A stretch of 26,661 bases of DNA from Oscillospiraceae bacterium (GTDB lineage: Bacteria > Bacillota > Clostridia > Oscillospirales > Ruminococcaceae): NCBI GenBank assembly GCA_019416775.1, contig DXWR01000018.1:1-26661 (forward strand). The letters are read 5' to 3'. Shown here piece after piece: positions 9,401 through 15,780 of this stretch (position 1 is its first letter; the number at the start of each line of letters is the position of its first letter). The position numbers and the translations under genes are program-made. Below the pieces are notes generated by a model. That model made no database searches. It was not told the DNA's origin and was given only the letters and a program-made list of their open reading frames with translations.

Positions 9401-11484
9401 GCATGGTACATGTCACCCTCACCGAAACCGATGCTGCGACTTTGGATTTCACCCCCCACTACGCTAAGGACGATTCTCAGCGGTACGGAATCTATTTCAC
9501 CATTGGAGAAATGGACAGCCCGGCCATGCAGCAGACTATTCGGGACAACAAAGACGCCAACGCTTCTTCCACTCATTTAGTGGATTCCATTGTGGCCAAC
9601 GATGACCAGCGGGAAACCAACCACAATATGCAGACCAGCGGCAGCAGTGTGGGCAATTTTGGCGGTATGGGTTACCGGCAGGCGGATGGGGAAGGCGGTT
9701 TCTTCTCCTACGATCTGGCGGTGAACAGCGAAACAGCCAACCGGCTGATGGTGCAGTTCCACAGTCAGGATGCCGGCAATACCTTTGCCATTTACATTGA
9801 TGATACCTTATTGGAAACCGTCACACTGGATGCGGAAGCTTCCGGCTTCTTCACCAAGTACTTTGACATTCCCTTGGAACTGACTCAGGGCAAAGAGCAG
9901 GTAACCTTGAAATTTGCCTGTGTGGACGGCTCCACTGCCGGCCCCATCTACGGCACCTGCGGCATGGTGGAGGAATATGACGACGATGCCACCTTAACCT
10001 CCATCACCGTCGGCGACACCGATTTGCTGGGGCAGATGGATGACAACAATATCGCTGTTCTTACCTTAACTGAAGCGGCGGAAACTCTGGGCGTAAAATT
10101 CACCCCCAGCAATGTCAATGGGGTGGTTACTGTCAACGGCATTGTCATCGACGACACCCAGATTCGGAATTTGGAACTGGCGGAAGGCAGCAATGTCTTT
10201 GAAATCACCGTGACCTCCGAGGACAGAGCCAACACAGCGGCCTATACGCTGGTCATTGTCAACGGCACTGCATCCGGTACGGTAAATACTGCGGCGTTGG
10301 ATCAGGTGATCCAAGCTGCGCAGAATGCCTCCACCCCAGGGGCTCAGGATTCCGCTTTGGCCGCTTTCCGGACCGCGTTGGAAAATGCCTTGGCAGTGCA
10401 GAAAAATCCCGCCGATCAGGCTGGAGTGAACGCTGCCACAGCAGCCCTGCGGGATGCCATGCTGCATCTGGAAACCACCGCTTCCAGCGTCATCGGCAGT
10501 TATTCCTTTGAAGGCAACCTCACCGATTCCATCACCGGCCAAACCGGCGCCACCACCGGCAGCCTGGCCAATCAGTCCGGCGGCAGTGTGACCTACGTGG
10601 ACGGCGTGGTGGGACAGGCTGTGAACTTAAACGGTTCCAGCGGTGTGAAGCTGCCTACCATACTGAACAGCGACACCTACACCGTCTCCTTCTGGATGAA
10701 GGCGGATAAAACTACCAACTACACTCCCGCCGTGTTCCTGGCCCAGAATGCGGACAACTGGGTGAGCATCACTCCCAAGGGCTGGCTGGCTTATGACGGC
10801 CCCATGGTATGGAGCTGCACCAATAGCAGCACCTATGCCGACCTGGTGCCTTCCGATGGAGCAAGCCACCTGACTGTGGGCGAATGGACCCATGTGGCGG
10901 TGACGGCGGACGGCGGTGTGGCCACCATCTATGTCAACGGCCAGGCCATTGCCAACGGCCCGGTGCAGCAGGTGCTCAGCCAGGGCGCAGAAGTTTACCT
11001 GGGCGTGAATTTCTGGGATGCTGCCTTCAACGGCGCCATCGACGAGCTGTATCTCAGTCAGCAGGTGGAGGACTACGCCACCATTGCCGCCCAATACTGG
11101 ACCGGCGTGCTGCAGATGGCGGCAGACGAAGCTGCTGAGTACCAAGAAGCCCTCTACACCGAAGCTTCTTATCAGGCCCTGACCCGTGCGCTGGAGCAGG
11201 TGGAAGCTCTGGTTCATGGACAGGCAGCCACCGCTTCCCAGTACCGCAGCGCTTTGGCTGCCCTGGAAGATGCGGTAAACGGCTTGGTGTATGAAAACCT
11301 TCCCGGCGACCTGAACGACGATCATGTTGTGAATGTTTTGGACGTGATGACCATGGCTCAGATTGTGGTGGGCAAGGTCCAGGCTCCGGAAGGCATTGTC
11401 ATCGACTTCAACGGCGACCACAGCATTGATCTGCTGGATGTGATGACGTTGGCTCAAGTGGTCAACGGAAGCATCACACTGTAA
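6463..11484 (+). CDS. Secreted GH127/GH146-type beta-L-arabinofuranosidase with LamG and dockerin domains
   Basis: A 1673-residue exported enzyme. Order of parts: signal peptide 1-28 (cleavage after VFA); LamG-like lectin fold about 36-246; atrophied bacterial Ig-like domain about 260-342; catalytic DUF1680 (GH127/GH146) module about 350-1016; beta-sandwich domain about 1040-1170 of the kind that follows such modules; cadherin-like beta-sandwich about 1176-1268; helical FIVAR-like segment; second LamG about 1343-1545; another helical segment; type I dockerin 1614-1673. The expected zinc/nucleophile site is present as E700 and C702 in ETCNVYNMLKL, and C769-C770 in FWCCTCTSMES; E682 in WQEHF is a candidate acid/base. 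The family releases beta-L-arabinofuranose from plant glycans. The motifs look to me closer to GH146 than to HypBA1. The gene stands alone between its promoter and terminator, opposite an AraC-type regulator. Confidence 0.9.
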   Translation: MKWKRLLAGVLSAAMVVAGAQLPVGVFAAPFTGSEAYTQLSLSFEGDLTDASQNNITVSPNKTVTYVEGIQGGQALDLDGSTYLDLGTSGDLQPENLTVSCWIKPDAALSGENILAWFKDDGNWASEGWYISLNTDGYVSVRVSTGTGVQESTAAGTAAEFFPVGEWTHLVVTFDGAANTCSVYRNGVAQTVTTNGASSGINETSAHKYIGFNGPSYNGGFSNFALDEFNVLSKCATPAEVVAMYEEQGGSVDHETLAQADLDAISFANTSGITNNLLLPTQGANGSAITWKSSAPDVISTTGVVTRPAVGSPDATVTLTATAVNGTASLTKEFTFTVAAQTDFSQLTDFAVSDVQLTDEWLLEDLDLEIDYLLSLDADKMLVDYYNLAGVTTTSNGTAVSSIVPYSAGTHSGAVNWEDTNFRGNAAGHMLSGLAYAWANTVNDPDRQDVHQQIEEKLSYMIENMKLCQDAYGNGYLGAFEEENFTRLANGLTTGVDGQSILVPWWTMDAILSGLITTYEQLSTVDAGNETAATAREMAQWLGEWCYSTMDGFTQAQRDKTLTIEYGGMNNALYNLYHISEGYENRDHFIAGAHYFDEKSLFDQLYQGIDCLSGRHANTTIPKIIGAMNRYMTLNGNTAYTDDFADNAAAGDMSYYLTVAENFWDIVVNHHSYITGGNSWQEHFHDADVLDAYRDGYTNETCNVYNMLKLTRMLFEITGNQKYADFYDNTYTNSILSAQNHTSGMSTYWQAMGTGYFKVYCEPTEDFWCCTCTSMESFTKLNDSIYYHNDNSIYAVLLYGSDVTWADKNLVLSQTDSASVDPDEIYTASFTVNKLDDAQAFGEFDLRIRVPDWSAGDPVVMVNGEEISDYGTSGGFIILNRDWNDGDTITVEYPMTLVGYDLPDASDTMGLKYGPWVLSADLGEVGLDVSALPTWGYAVHYATSTGTERQIISMTTDGQTPQEFIADVANHYTVTMDEEGMVHVTLTETDAATLDFTPHYAKDDSQRYGIYFTIGEMDSPAMQQTIRDNKDANASSTHLVDSIVANDDQRETNHNMQTSGSSVGNFGGMGYRQADGEGGFFSYDLAVNSETANRLMVQFHSQDAGNTFAIYIDDTLLETVTLDAEASGFFTKYFDIPLELTQGKEQVTLKFACVDGSTAGPIYGTCGMVEEYDDDATLTSITVGDTDLLGQMDDNNIAVLTLTEAAETLGVKFTPSNVNGVVTVNGIVIDDTQIRNLELAEGSNVFEITVTSEDRANTAAYTLVIVNGTASGTVNTAALDQVIQAAQNASTPGAQDSALAAFRTALENALAVQKNPADQAGVNAATAALRDAMLHLETTASSVIGSYSFEGNLTDSITGQTGATTGSLANQSGGSVTYVDGVVGQAVNLNGSSGVKLPTILNSDTYTVSFWMKADKTTNYTPAVFLAQNADNWVSITPKGWLAYDGPMVWSCTNSSTYADLVPSDGASHLTVGEWTHVAVTADGGVATIYVNGQAIANGPVQQVLSQGAEVYLGVNFWDAAFNGAIDELYLSQQVEDYATIAAQYWTGVLQMAADEAAEYQEALYTEASYQALTRALEQVEALVHGQAATASQYRSALAALEDAVNGLVYENLPGDLNDDHVVNVLDVMTMAQIVVGKVQAPEGIVIDFNGDHSIDLLDVMTLAQVVNGSITL

Positions 11485-11513
11485 TTCGCTGTTTCCATCC
11501 TATTCTCTTTTGG

Positions 11514-11545
11514 CCCGGCAAGGTTTTTGGCTTTGCCGGGTTTTT
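11514..11545 (+). terminator. Intrinsic terminator after the glycosidase gene
   Basis: CCCGGCAA (11514-11521) pairs with TTGCCGGG (11533-11540), with two further inner pairs, followed by TTTTT at 11541-11545. It begins 30 bases after the stop codon, so the glycosidase gene is transcribed alone. Confidence 0.88.
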
Positions 11546-11567
11546 GTGTTCCCTGGAAGGAAATCTG

Positions 11568-11576
11568 TGCTATAAT
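11568..11576 (+). promoter_or_regulatory. Extended -10 promoter of the Sir2 gene
   Basis: TGC followed by TATAAT (11571-11576) forms an extended -10 element; no good -35 box lies 16-18 bases upstream. It is placed just after the glycosidase terminator and 30 bases ahead of the Sir2 start, so the leader is very short (about 23 bases). Confidence 0.55.
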
Positions 11577-11605
11577 AGAGAAAAAGCCAAAGGAAGGGAA
11601 TTGTG

Positions 11606-12325
11606 ATGGAACACGCTGCCTTACTCCAACAACTCATCGACCAAAGCCGGCATATCGTCTTTTTCGGCGGGGCCGGGGTGTCTACCGAAAGCGGGATCCC
11701 GGATTTTCGCAGTGTGGACGGGCTGTACCACCAAAAGTACGATTATCCCCCGGAAACCATGCTGAGCCACGATTTCTTCGTCCGCCATCCGGAGGAGTTT
11801 TTCCGGTTTTACCGGGATAAAATGCTGCCTTTAGAAGCCCAGCCCAATGAGGCGCACCTTAAATTAACAGAATTGGAACAGGCGGGGAAGCTGCTGGCCA
11901 TTATTACCCAGAACATCGACGGACTGCATCAAAAGGCAGGGAGCAAAAAGGTGTATGAGCTTCATGGTTCCGTCCACCGGAACTACTGCACCCTCTGCGG
12001 CAAGTTTTACGACGCTGAATTTATGCGCAGCACCCAGGGGATTCCCCGGTGCAGCTGCGGAGGGATTATCAAGCCGGATGTGGTGCTTTACGGGGAAAGC
12101 CTGGACAGCAAGGTGATGGCCGGAGCAGCCCAAGCCATTGACCAGGCGGATCTGTTGATTGTGGGAGGCACTTCGTTGGTGGTGTATCCCGCCGCCGGAT
12201 TTGTGGCCAATTACCGGGGCGGACAATTGGTGCTGATTAACCGGGATCCCACTCCCTATGACAACCGGGCGGACTATCTGTTCCGGGACAGCATTGGGGA
12301 ACTGTTTTCCCAGATTCGGGTTTAA
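11606..12325 (+). CDS. cobB: NAD-dependent protein deacylase, Sir2 family
   Basis: Sirtuins remove acetyl or other acyl groups from lysines using NAD+, in the cytoplasm. The 239-residue protein has the full core: GAGVSTESGIPDFRS, TQNIDGLHQKAG, catalytic H120 in ELHGSVHRN, a zinc-binding cysteine set (CTLC then CSC), KPDVVLYGE and GGTSLVVYPAAG. GTG at 11603 is in frame, but ATG at 11606 is the better start given the AAGGAAGGGAA site. The gene is monocistronic between its own promoter and a shared terminator. Lysine deacetylase is the likely activity; the desuccinylase Tyr/Arg pair seen in some CobB enzymes was not seen. Confidence 0.95.
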   Translation: MEHAALLQQLIDQSRHIVFFGGAGVSTESGIPDFRSVDGLYHQKYDYPPETMLSHDFFVRHPEEFFRFYRDKMLPLEAQPNEAHLKLTELEQAGKLLAIITQNIDGLHQKAGSKKVYELHGSVHRNYCTLCGKFYDAEFMRSTQGIPRCSCGGIIKPDVVLYGESLDSKVMAGAAQAIDQADLLIVGGTSLVVYPAAGFVANYRGGQLVLINRDPTPYDNRADYLFRDSIGELFSQIRV

Positions 12326-12330
12326 AAAAG

Positions 12331-12366
12331 GCTCTGTACTTCCTGAGAGGTACAGAGCTTATTTTT
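12331..12366. terminator. Bidirectional intrinsic terminator
   Basis: GCTCTGTAC at 12331-12339 pairs with GTACAGAGC at 12350-12358. A T-rich run follows on the plus strand, and the AAAAAA at 12324-12329 gives a U run on the minus strand. It ends the Sir2 gene on one side and the TauE/SafE pair on the other, whose last codons lie inside the hairpin. Confidence 0.86.
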
Positions 12367-12742
12367 TGCCTTTTTCTTGAGACTGCTTTTTGTGGAATAG
12401 TTCCTTCAGCCCTAAGGGGATCAGAATCGCCCCAAAACACCACTTCACCCATTGGGTCCCCATCCAGGTGGCGGCCAGCCGTCCCAGGATCACCCCGGCG
12501 CTGCCAAACAGCATCATGGGGAGAAGGATGGAACCGTTCAGCAGCTTTTTTTTGCGGTACCGCCACACCGCCAATAGGGCGCAGGGGAGGAAGAACAGCA
12601 GGTTGATGATTTGGCATTGGAGGAAATCCAATCCGGTAAACAAGGTCAGATACAAAAACAGCACAAATCCCCCGCCCAGTCCCATGGCGGCCACGGTGCC
12701 GGAAAGGGTGCCTGCCAGCAGGGAAAACAGCCAATGGATCAT
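12359..12742 (-). CDS. TauE/SafE-type half-transporter, second gene of pair
   Basis: A 127-residue protein with about four membrane segments and a charged C-terminus (KELFHKKQSQEKGKK). It opens MIHWLFSLLAGTLSGT and contains the glycine-rich MGLGGGF turn seen once in each half of TauE/SafE anion transporters (about 250 residues, two homologous halves). The frame is open much further upstream, to 13168, but that part runs through the neighbour in another frame. ATG at 12742-12740 overlaps the neighbour's TGA (ATGA), so it is the real start. It probably pairs with the upstream half to form one transporter. The substrate is unknown; the family handles sulfite, sulfoacetate and other organic anions. 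Confidence 0.82.
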   Translation of the reverse strand: MIHWLFSLLAGTLSGTVAAMGLGGGFVLFLYLTLFTGLDFLQCQIINLLFFLPCALLAVWRYRKKKLLNGSILLPMMLFGSAGVILGRLAATWMGTQWVKWCFGAILIPLGLKELFHKKQSQEKGKK

Positions 12743-13086
12743 AAAAACATCCGCACCCCTCCGTAAATCAGCAGCACTCCAAACAATCTTCGCAGCAGGT
12801 CGGTGGGGATTTTGGGCAGCAGGAAACTTCCCAGCAAACTTCCCCCCAATCCTCCAATGGTTAAGGGCAGCAGCATCCCCCAATCCGGGAACACCCCTTG
12901 CAGCAGCATCCCTGCGCTGCTGACGGCGGAAAGGGGCAGCATCAGCGCCACCGCGTTGGCGTGGGCCTGTTTTTGCTCCAATCCTTGGGCTTTCAGCGCC
13001 GGTACTGCCGCCAACCCGCCGCCGGATCCCAACAAGCCGTTGAGAAACCCGGCAGCAGCCCCCCAAATCCCACAGGTTTTCACCAT
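12739..13086 (-). CDS. TauE/SafE-type half-transporter, first gene of pair
   Basis: A 115-residue protein with about four membrane segments. GAAAGFLNGLLGSGGGLAAV near the N-terminus is the typical first-repeat motif of TauE/SafE permeases. The frame is open from 13140, but ATG at 13086-13084 follows GGGAGG at good spacing and is chosen. The stop overlaps the second half gene by 4 bases, so the two halves are translated together. Each is about half the usual length of the family. No convincing promoter was seen upstream; the upp terminator lies between this pair and the upp operon. Confidence 0.82.
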   Translation of the reverse strand: MVKTCGIWGAAAGFLNGLLGSGGGLAAVPALKAQGLEQKQAHANAVALMLPLSAVSSAGMLLQGVFPDWGMLLPLTIGGLGGSLLGSFLLPKIPTDLLRRLFGVLLIYGGVRMFL

Positions 13087-13148
13087 GCAACACCTCCCAA
13101 TCCCGGTTAGTGTTTCCCCGCCGGAAACAGGTATACCCAAAGAACGGC

Positions 13149-13181
13149 AAAAAAAACGGCCCTTCCAAACTGGAAAGGCCG
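13149..13181 (-). terminator. Intrinsic terminator of the tsaE-upp operon
   Basis: Read on the minus strand, CGGCCTTTCC (13181-13172) pairs with GGAAGGGCCG (13166-13157) with one G-U pair, followed by eight U residues (13156-13149). It lies 29 bases after the upp stop codon. Confidence 0.88.
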
Positions 13182-13209
13182 CAGCAAATGCTGTTTCTTT
13201 TTGAGGAAA

Positions 13210-13839
13210 TTACTTGGTGCCGAAAATCCGGTCGCCAGCATCGCCCAAACCGGGAACGATATAGGCGTCCTCATTTAAGGTTTGATCCACCGCACCGCAG
13301 TACACCTTCACATCGGGATGCTGGTTGTGGAGGTTTTTCAATCCTTCTTCCGTGGCGATGATATACATCATCTTGATCTTTTTCACGCCCCGCTTTTTCA
13401 GGTTTTCCACCACGGCGCAGGCAGTGTTGCCGGTGGCCAGCATGGGATCCAGCACCAGCACTTCCCGGCGGTCTACGTCCACCGGCAGCTTGGCGTAATA
13501 CTCCACCGGTTCCTTGGTTTCCGGATCCCGGTACAGGCCCAAATGGCCCACTTTGGCGGCAGGCACCAGCTTCAGGATGCCGTCTACCATGCCCAAACCA
13601 GCCCGGAGGATGGGCACTACCGCCAGCTTGCTGCCGGCAATCACGTTGGTGTCCGCCACACCCAGGGGAGTTTCCACCTGAACCTGTTTCAGCGGCAGAT
13701 CCCGTGTGGCTTCATAGCCTTCCAACAGGGCAATTTCTTCCACCAGTTCCCGGAATTCTTTGGGGCCGGTGTTTTTGTCTCGCAGCAGGGAAATTTTGTG
13801 CTGCAGCAGGGGATGATCCAATACAAATACGTTTTCCAT
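13210..13839 (-). CDS. upp: Uracil phosphoribosyltransferase
   Basis: Upp salvages uracil to UMP using PRPP in the cytoplasm. The 209-residue protein has standard length and motifs: the N-terminal LDHPLLQHKISLLRDKNT, PILRAGLGMVDG, the PRPP-binding VLDPMLATGNTA and the uracil-binding C-terminal YIVPGLGDAGDRIFGT. ATG 13839 is preceded only by a weak purine-rich AAAGAAA site, and a perfect hairpin (13850-13867) lies 11 bases upstream, so translation may depend on local structure. It is the last gene of the minus-strand operon with tsaE, tsaB and rpiB. Confidence 0.97.
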   Translation of the reverse strand: MENVFVLDHPLLQHKISLLRDKNTGPKEFRELVEEIALLEGYEATRDLPLKQVQVETPLGVADTNVIAGSKLAVVPILRAGLGMVDGILKLVPAAKVGHLGLYRDPETKEPVEYYAKLPVDVDRREVLVLDPMLATGNTACAVVENLKKRGVKKIKMMYIIATEEGLKNLHNQHPDVKVYCGAVDQTLNEDAYIVPGLGDAGDRIFGTK

Positions 13840-13849
13840 AGAGTTTCTT

Positions 13850-13867
13850 TTGCCGGAAAACCGGCAA
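13850..13867 (-). other. Perfect hairpin before upp
   Basis: TTGCCGG (13850-13856) and CCGGCAA (13861-13867) form a 7-bp stem with a 4-base loop in the rpiB-upp gap. No U run follows on either strand, so it is not a terminator. It may mark mRNA processing or modulate the weak upp ribosome binding site. Confidence 0.5.
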
Positions 13868-13888
13868 GTCCTTTCTTAGAGTTATAAT

Positions 13889-14329
13889 TTAGTCCAACTG
13901 TTCCAGGGCCATCATTTTTTCCACCCGGACGGCGTGGCGGCCGCCTTCAAAGGGGGTGTTCAAGAAGATGTCCAGCAGCTGAAGGGCTAATCCGGGGCCG
14001 ATTACCCGTGCGCCGAAGGCGATGATGTTGGAGTCGTTGTGACGGCGGGTAAATTCGGCAGAAAAGCTGTCGTGGCAGAGGGCTGCCCGAATGCCTTTCA
14101 TTTTGTTGGCTGCCATGGAGATGCCGATGCCTGTGCCGCAGATAATCACCCCTTTGTCACATTCCCCCCGCTGGATGGCCTGACACAGGGGTTTGACGAT
14201 GTCGGGGTAGTCGCAGCTTTCGGGAGAATTGGTGCCGAAGTCTTTGTACTCCAATCCTTTTTCTTCCAGATGGCGCAGCACTTCCTGCTTTAAGGAAAGG
14301 CCGCCGTGGTCGCAGCAAACAGCAATCAT
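13889..14329 (-). CDS. rpiB: Ribose 5-phosphate isomerase B
   Basis: RpiB interconverts ribose 5-phosphate and ribulose 5-phosphate in the pentose phosphate pathway. The 146-residue protein shows the RpiB/LacAB signature: CDHGGLSLK at the N-terminus, YKDFGTNS, the active-site cysteine in VIICGTGIGIS (C64), ANKMKGIRAALCHD and RRHNDSNIIAFGAR. The start overlaps the tsaB stop by 4 bases (14326-14329), so the two genes are co-translated. With Upp downstream, it fits supply of ribose phosphate for nucleotide synthesis. A LacAB-type galactose 6-phosphate isomerase is less likely because there is no lac context. Confidence 0.95.
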   Translation of the reverse strand: MIAVCCDHGGLSLKQEVLRHLEEKGLEYKDFGTNSPESCDYPDIVKPLCQAIQRGECDKGVIICGTGIGISMAANKMKGIRAALCHDSFSAEFTRRHNDSNIIAFGARVIGPGLALQLLDIFLNTPFEGGRHAVRVEKMMALEQLD

Positions 14330-15045
14330 AGTGGGTTACCTCCGTTAAATTCCAGATTTTTTTTCATCATCAGTTCCCGCTGAGCTTGAGGCAGCCGGAG
14401 ATAATCCGGGCGAAGCTGGTCCGGGGGAAGGGTCTCGCCCCGCAGGGCGGCTTGATAGGCGCACAGCCCCACACCGGAGGCCCGCTGATAGCGGTTGGCT
14501 GCACCTGCCAGGGAAAGCTGATGGAGTTGCATAGATTGATAGCACAGAGGGCTGCCGTCGCCCAGCAGCAAAATAGGCTGGGAGCAGGCTTTCAGCTCCT
14601 CTTCCAGTTCCGGGATGGTAATGGCCCGGTCTGGGGTCAGGCGGTTTAGACTGCCTTCCTTCCATTGAAACAGGGCGTTGTACACCTGTCCGCACCGGGC
14701 GTCCATCACGGGACAGAGCAGACCGGAAAATTCCGGGAGATTGTAGCAAAGCCCTTCCAAGGTGGACACCTTGACGCAGGGGGTGTTTTGAGGGAAGGCC
14801 ATTCCCTTGATGGCCGCCATGCCGATGCGCAGCCCGGTAAAGGAACCGGGCCCGGCGGAAAGGGCCATGACATCGATTTGGGGCAGGGTGACCTGGCAGC
14901 AGCTCAACAGCTGCTCCACCATGGGCATCAGGGTTTGGGAATGGGTGAGGCCGCTGTGGGTATAAAATTCCCCCAGCAGCTTTTCGTCCTCCAGCAAAGC
15001 GGCGCTGGCTGCCTTGGCGGAGGTGTCGATGGCAAGAATCTTCAT
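14326..15045 (-). CDS. tsaB: tRNA t6A37 synthesis protein TsaB
   Basis: TsaB is the non-catalytic partner of TsaD and TsaE in making N6-threonylcarbamoyladenosine at position 37 of ANN-decoding tRNAs. The 239-residue protein has the ASKHA-fold N-terminus MKILAIDTSAKAASAAL, HSQTLMPMVE and the family signature SAGPGSFTGLRIG, then PVMDARCGQVYNALF. A second open frame covers the same bases on this strand but lacks these motifs. It follows tsaE by 18 bases and overlaps rpiB by 4. tsaD and rimI, often next to tsaB, are not in this window. Confidence 0.95.
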   Translation of the reverse strand: MKILAIDTSAKAASAALLEDEKLLGEFYTHSGLTHSQTLMPMVEQLLSCCQVTLPQIDVMALSAGPGSFTGLRIGMAAIKGMAFPQNTPCVKVSTLEGLCYNLPEFSGLLCPVMDARCGQVYNALFQWKEGSLNRLTPDRAITIPELEEELKACSQPILLLGDGSPLCYQSMQLHQLSLAGAANRYQRASGVGLCAYQAALRGETLPPDQLRPDYLRLPQAQRELMMKKNLEFNGGNPL

Positions 15046-15063
15046 ACAATAGCCTTATTTATT

Positions 15064-15561
15064 TCAGAAATTTGTGATTGTGTTGGATGCCGAATTGGAG
15101 TATCCTGGAAGGGAACTGAAAAATTCGCTCAGCTCCTTGCTGCCGTGACAGAGGGTGATGACCCGCTGGTCCGAGTCCTTGCCCGGCGCCAAATGGACAA
15201 AAAGGCAATTTTCCGGCAGCGCCGAGAGGATGTTTTCACTCCACTCCACCGCCAGAACTGCGTTGGTGTCCAGATAATCAAAAAAGCCGGTGGCTTCCAG
15301 ATCGTCGGGGGAGCTGATGCGGTACATATCAAAGTGCACCAGATCGGTGGGATGTCCGTAGTAGACATTCACCAAAGCAAAGGTGGGGCTGGACACCGAA
15401 TCTTCAATGCCCATCCCTTGGGCCAAACCGGCGGTAAAGGCCGTTTTGCCCATTCCCAGTCCGCCCAGATAAGCCACCACCGTGGATGGGGGCAGGGATT
15501 TTCCCACCTCCCGGGCGATGGAAAGGGTTTCCTCCAGGGAGTGGGAGGTGTACTGTTCCAT
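15064..15561 (-). CDS. tsaE: tRNA t6A37 synthesis ATPase TsaE
   Basis: TsaE is the ATPase that drives turnover of the TsaBDE complex in t6A modification. The 165-residue protein has the Walker A motif GGLGMGKT (33-40), SSPTFALVNVY, HFDMYR and AVEWSE, all in the usual order. The frame is open to 15657, but that would add 32 residues crossing the promoter; ATG at 15561-15559 follows AAAGGAG at good spacing and gives normal length. It is the first gene of the operon tsaE-tsaB-rpiB-upp. The Walker A motif reads GMG where GAG is usual, a mild change that keeps GKT. Confidence 0.94.
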   Translation of the reverse strand: MEQYTSHSLEETLSIAREVGKSLPPSTVVAYLGGLGMGKTAFTAGLAQGMGIEDSVSSPTFALVNVYYGHPTDLVHFDMYRISSPDDLEATGFFDYLDTNAVLAVEWSENILSALPENCLFVHLAPGKDSDQRVITLCHGSKELSEFFSSLPGYSNSASNTITNF

Positions 15562-15575
15562 AGAAATACTCCTTT

Positions 15576-15599
15576 GAAAGAGCCAGGAAGGTCTCTTTC
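15576..15599 (-). other. Hairpin in the tsaE leader, next to the ribosome binding site
   Basis: GAAAGAG (15576-15582) and CTCTTTC (15593-15599) form a 7-bp stem with a 10-base loop that can add a further CC/GG pair. In the minus-strand mRNA its 3' arm runs straight into the AAAGGAG site of tsaE. Confidence 0.4.
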
Positions 15600-15640
15600 G
15601 CTGGCGGCTCTTACAGTTTTTGCGAACAATCGCTACTCCT

Positions 15641-15669
15641 ATTATAGTGTTTTTCATAAATCATTGCAA
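15641..15669 (-). promoter_or_regulatory. tsaE: SigA-type promoter of the tsaE operon
   Basis: On the minus strand, TTGCAA (15669-15664) and TATAAT (15646-15641) are separated by 17 bases. Transcription would start near 15634, giving a leader of about 73 bases. The -35 box lies 5 bases from the -35 box of the divergent fhs promoter. Confidence 0.72.
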
Positions 15670-15674
15670 GGGGC

Positions 15675-15703
15675 TTTCCACATTTTCAGAGATATGCTAT
15701 AAT
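15675..15703 (+). promoter_or_regulatory. fhs: SigA-type promoter of fhs
   Basis: TTTCCA (15675-15680) and TATAAT (15698-15703) are separated by 17 bases, with a TGC extension just before the -10 box. Transcription would start near 15710. Confidence 0.7.
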
Positions 15704-15714
15704 TAGGGCAATCA

Positions 15715-15735
15715 TTTCCGTGGATTCGACGGAAA
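15715..15735 (+). other. Hairpin in the fhs leader
   Basis: TTTCCGT (15715-15721) and ACGGAAA (15729-15735) form a perfect 7-bp stem with a 7-base loop near the predicted mRNA 5' end. No U run follows. It does not resemble a tetrahydrofolate riboswitch; a 5'-end stabilising role is possible. Confidence 0.45.
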
Positions 15736-15780
15736 GTATCTTGGTATTTGCGCTATTTTATGAGAAAGGAAGCGAGTCCT

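Noticed and set aside
12743..13168. N-terminal extension of the second TauE/SafE half
   Set aside because: The extension is Arg/Gly rich, lies in another frame over the first half gene, and an ATGA overlap with a proper start exists at 12742.
14345..15049. Alternative minus-strand open frame over tsaB
   Set aside because: It lacks any TsaB or other family motif; the tsaB frame has all of them.
15704..15780. Tetrahydrofolate riboswitch ahead of fhs
   Set aside because: The leader is only about 70 bases and has one short hairpin, not the multi-stem THF aptamer.
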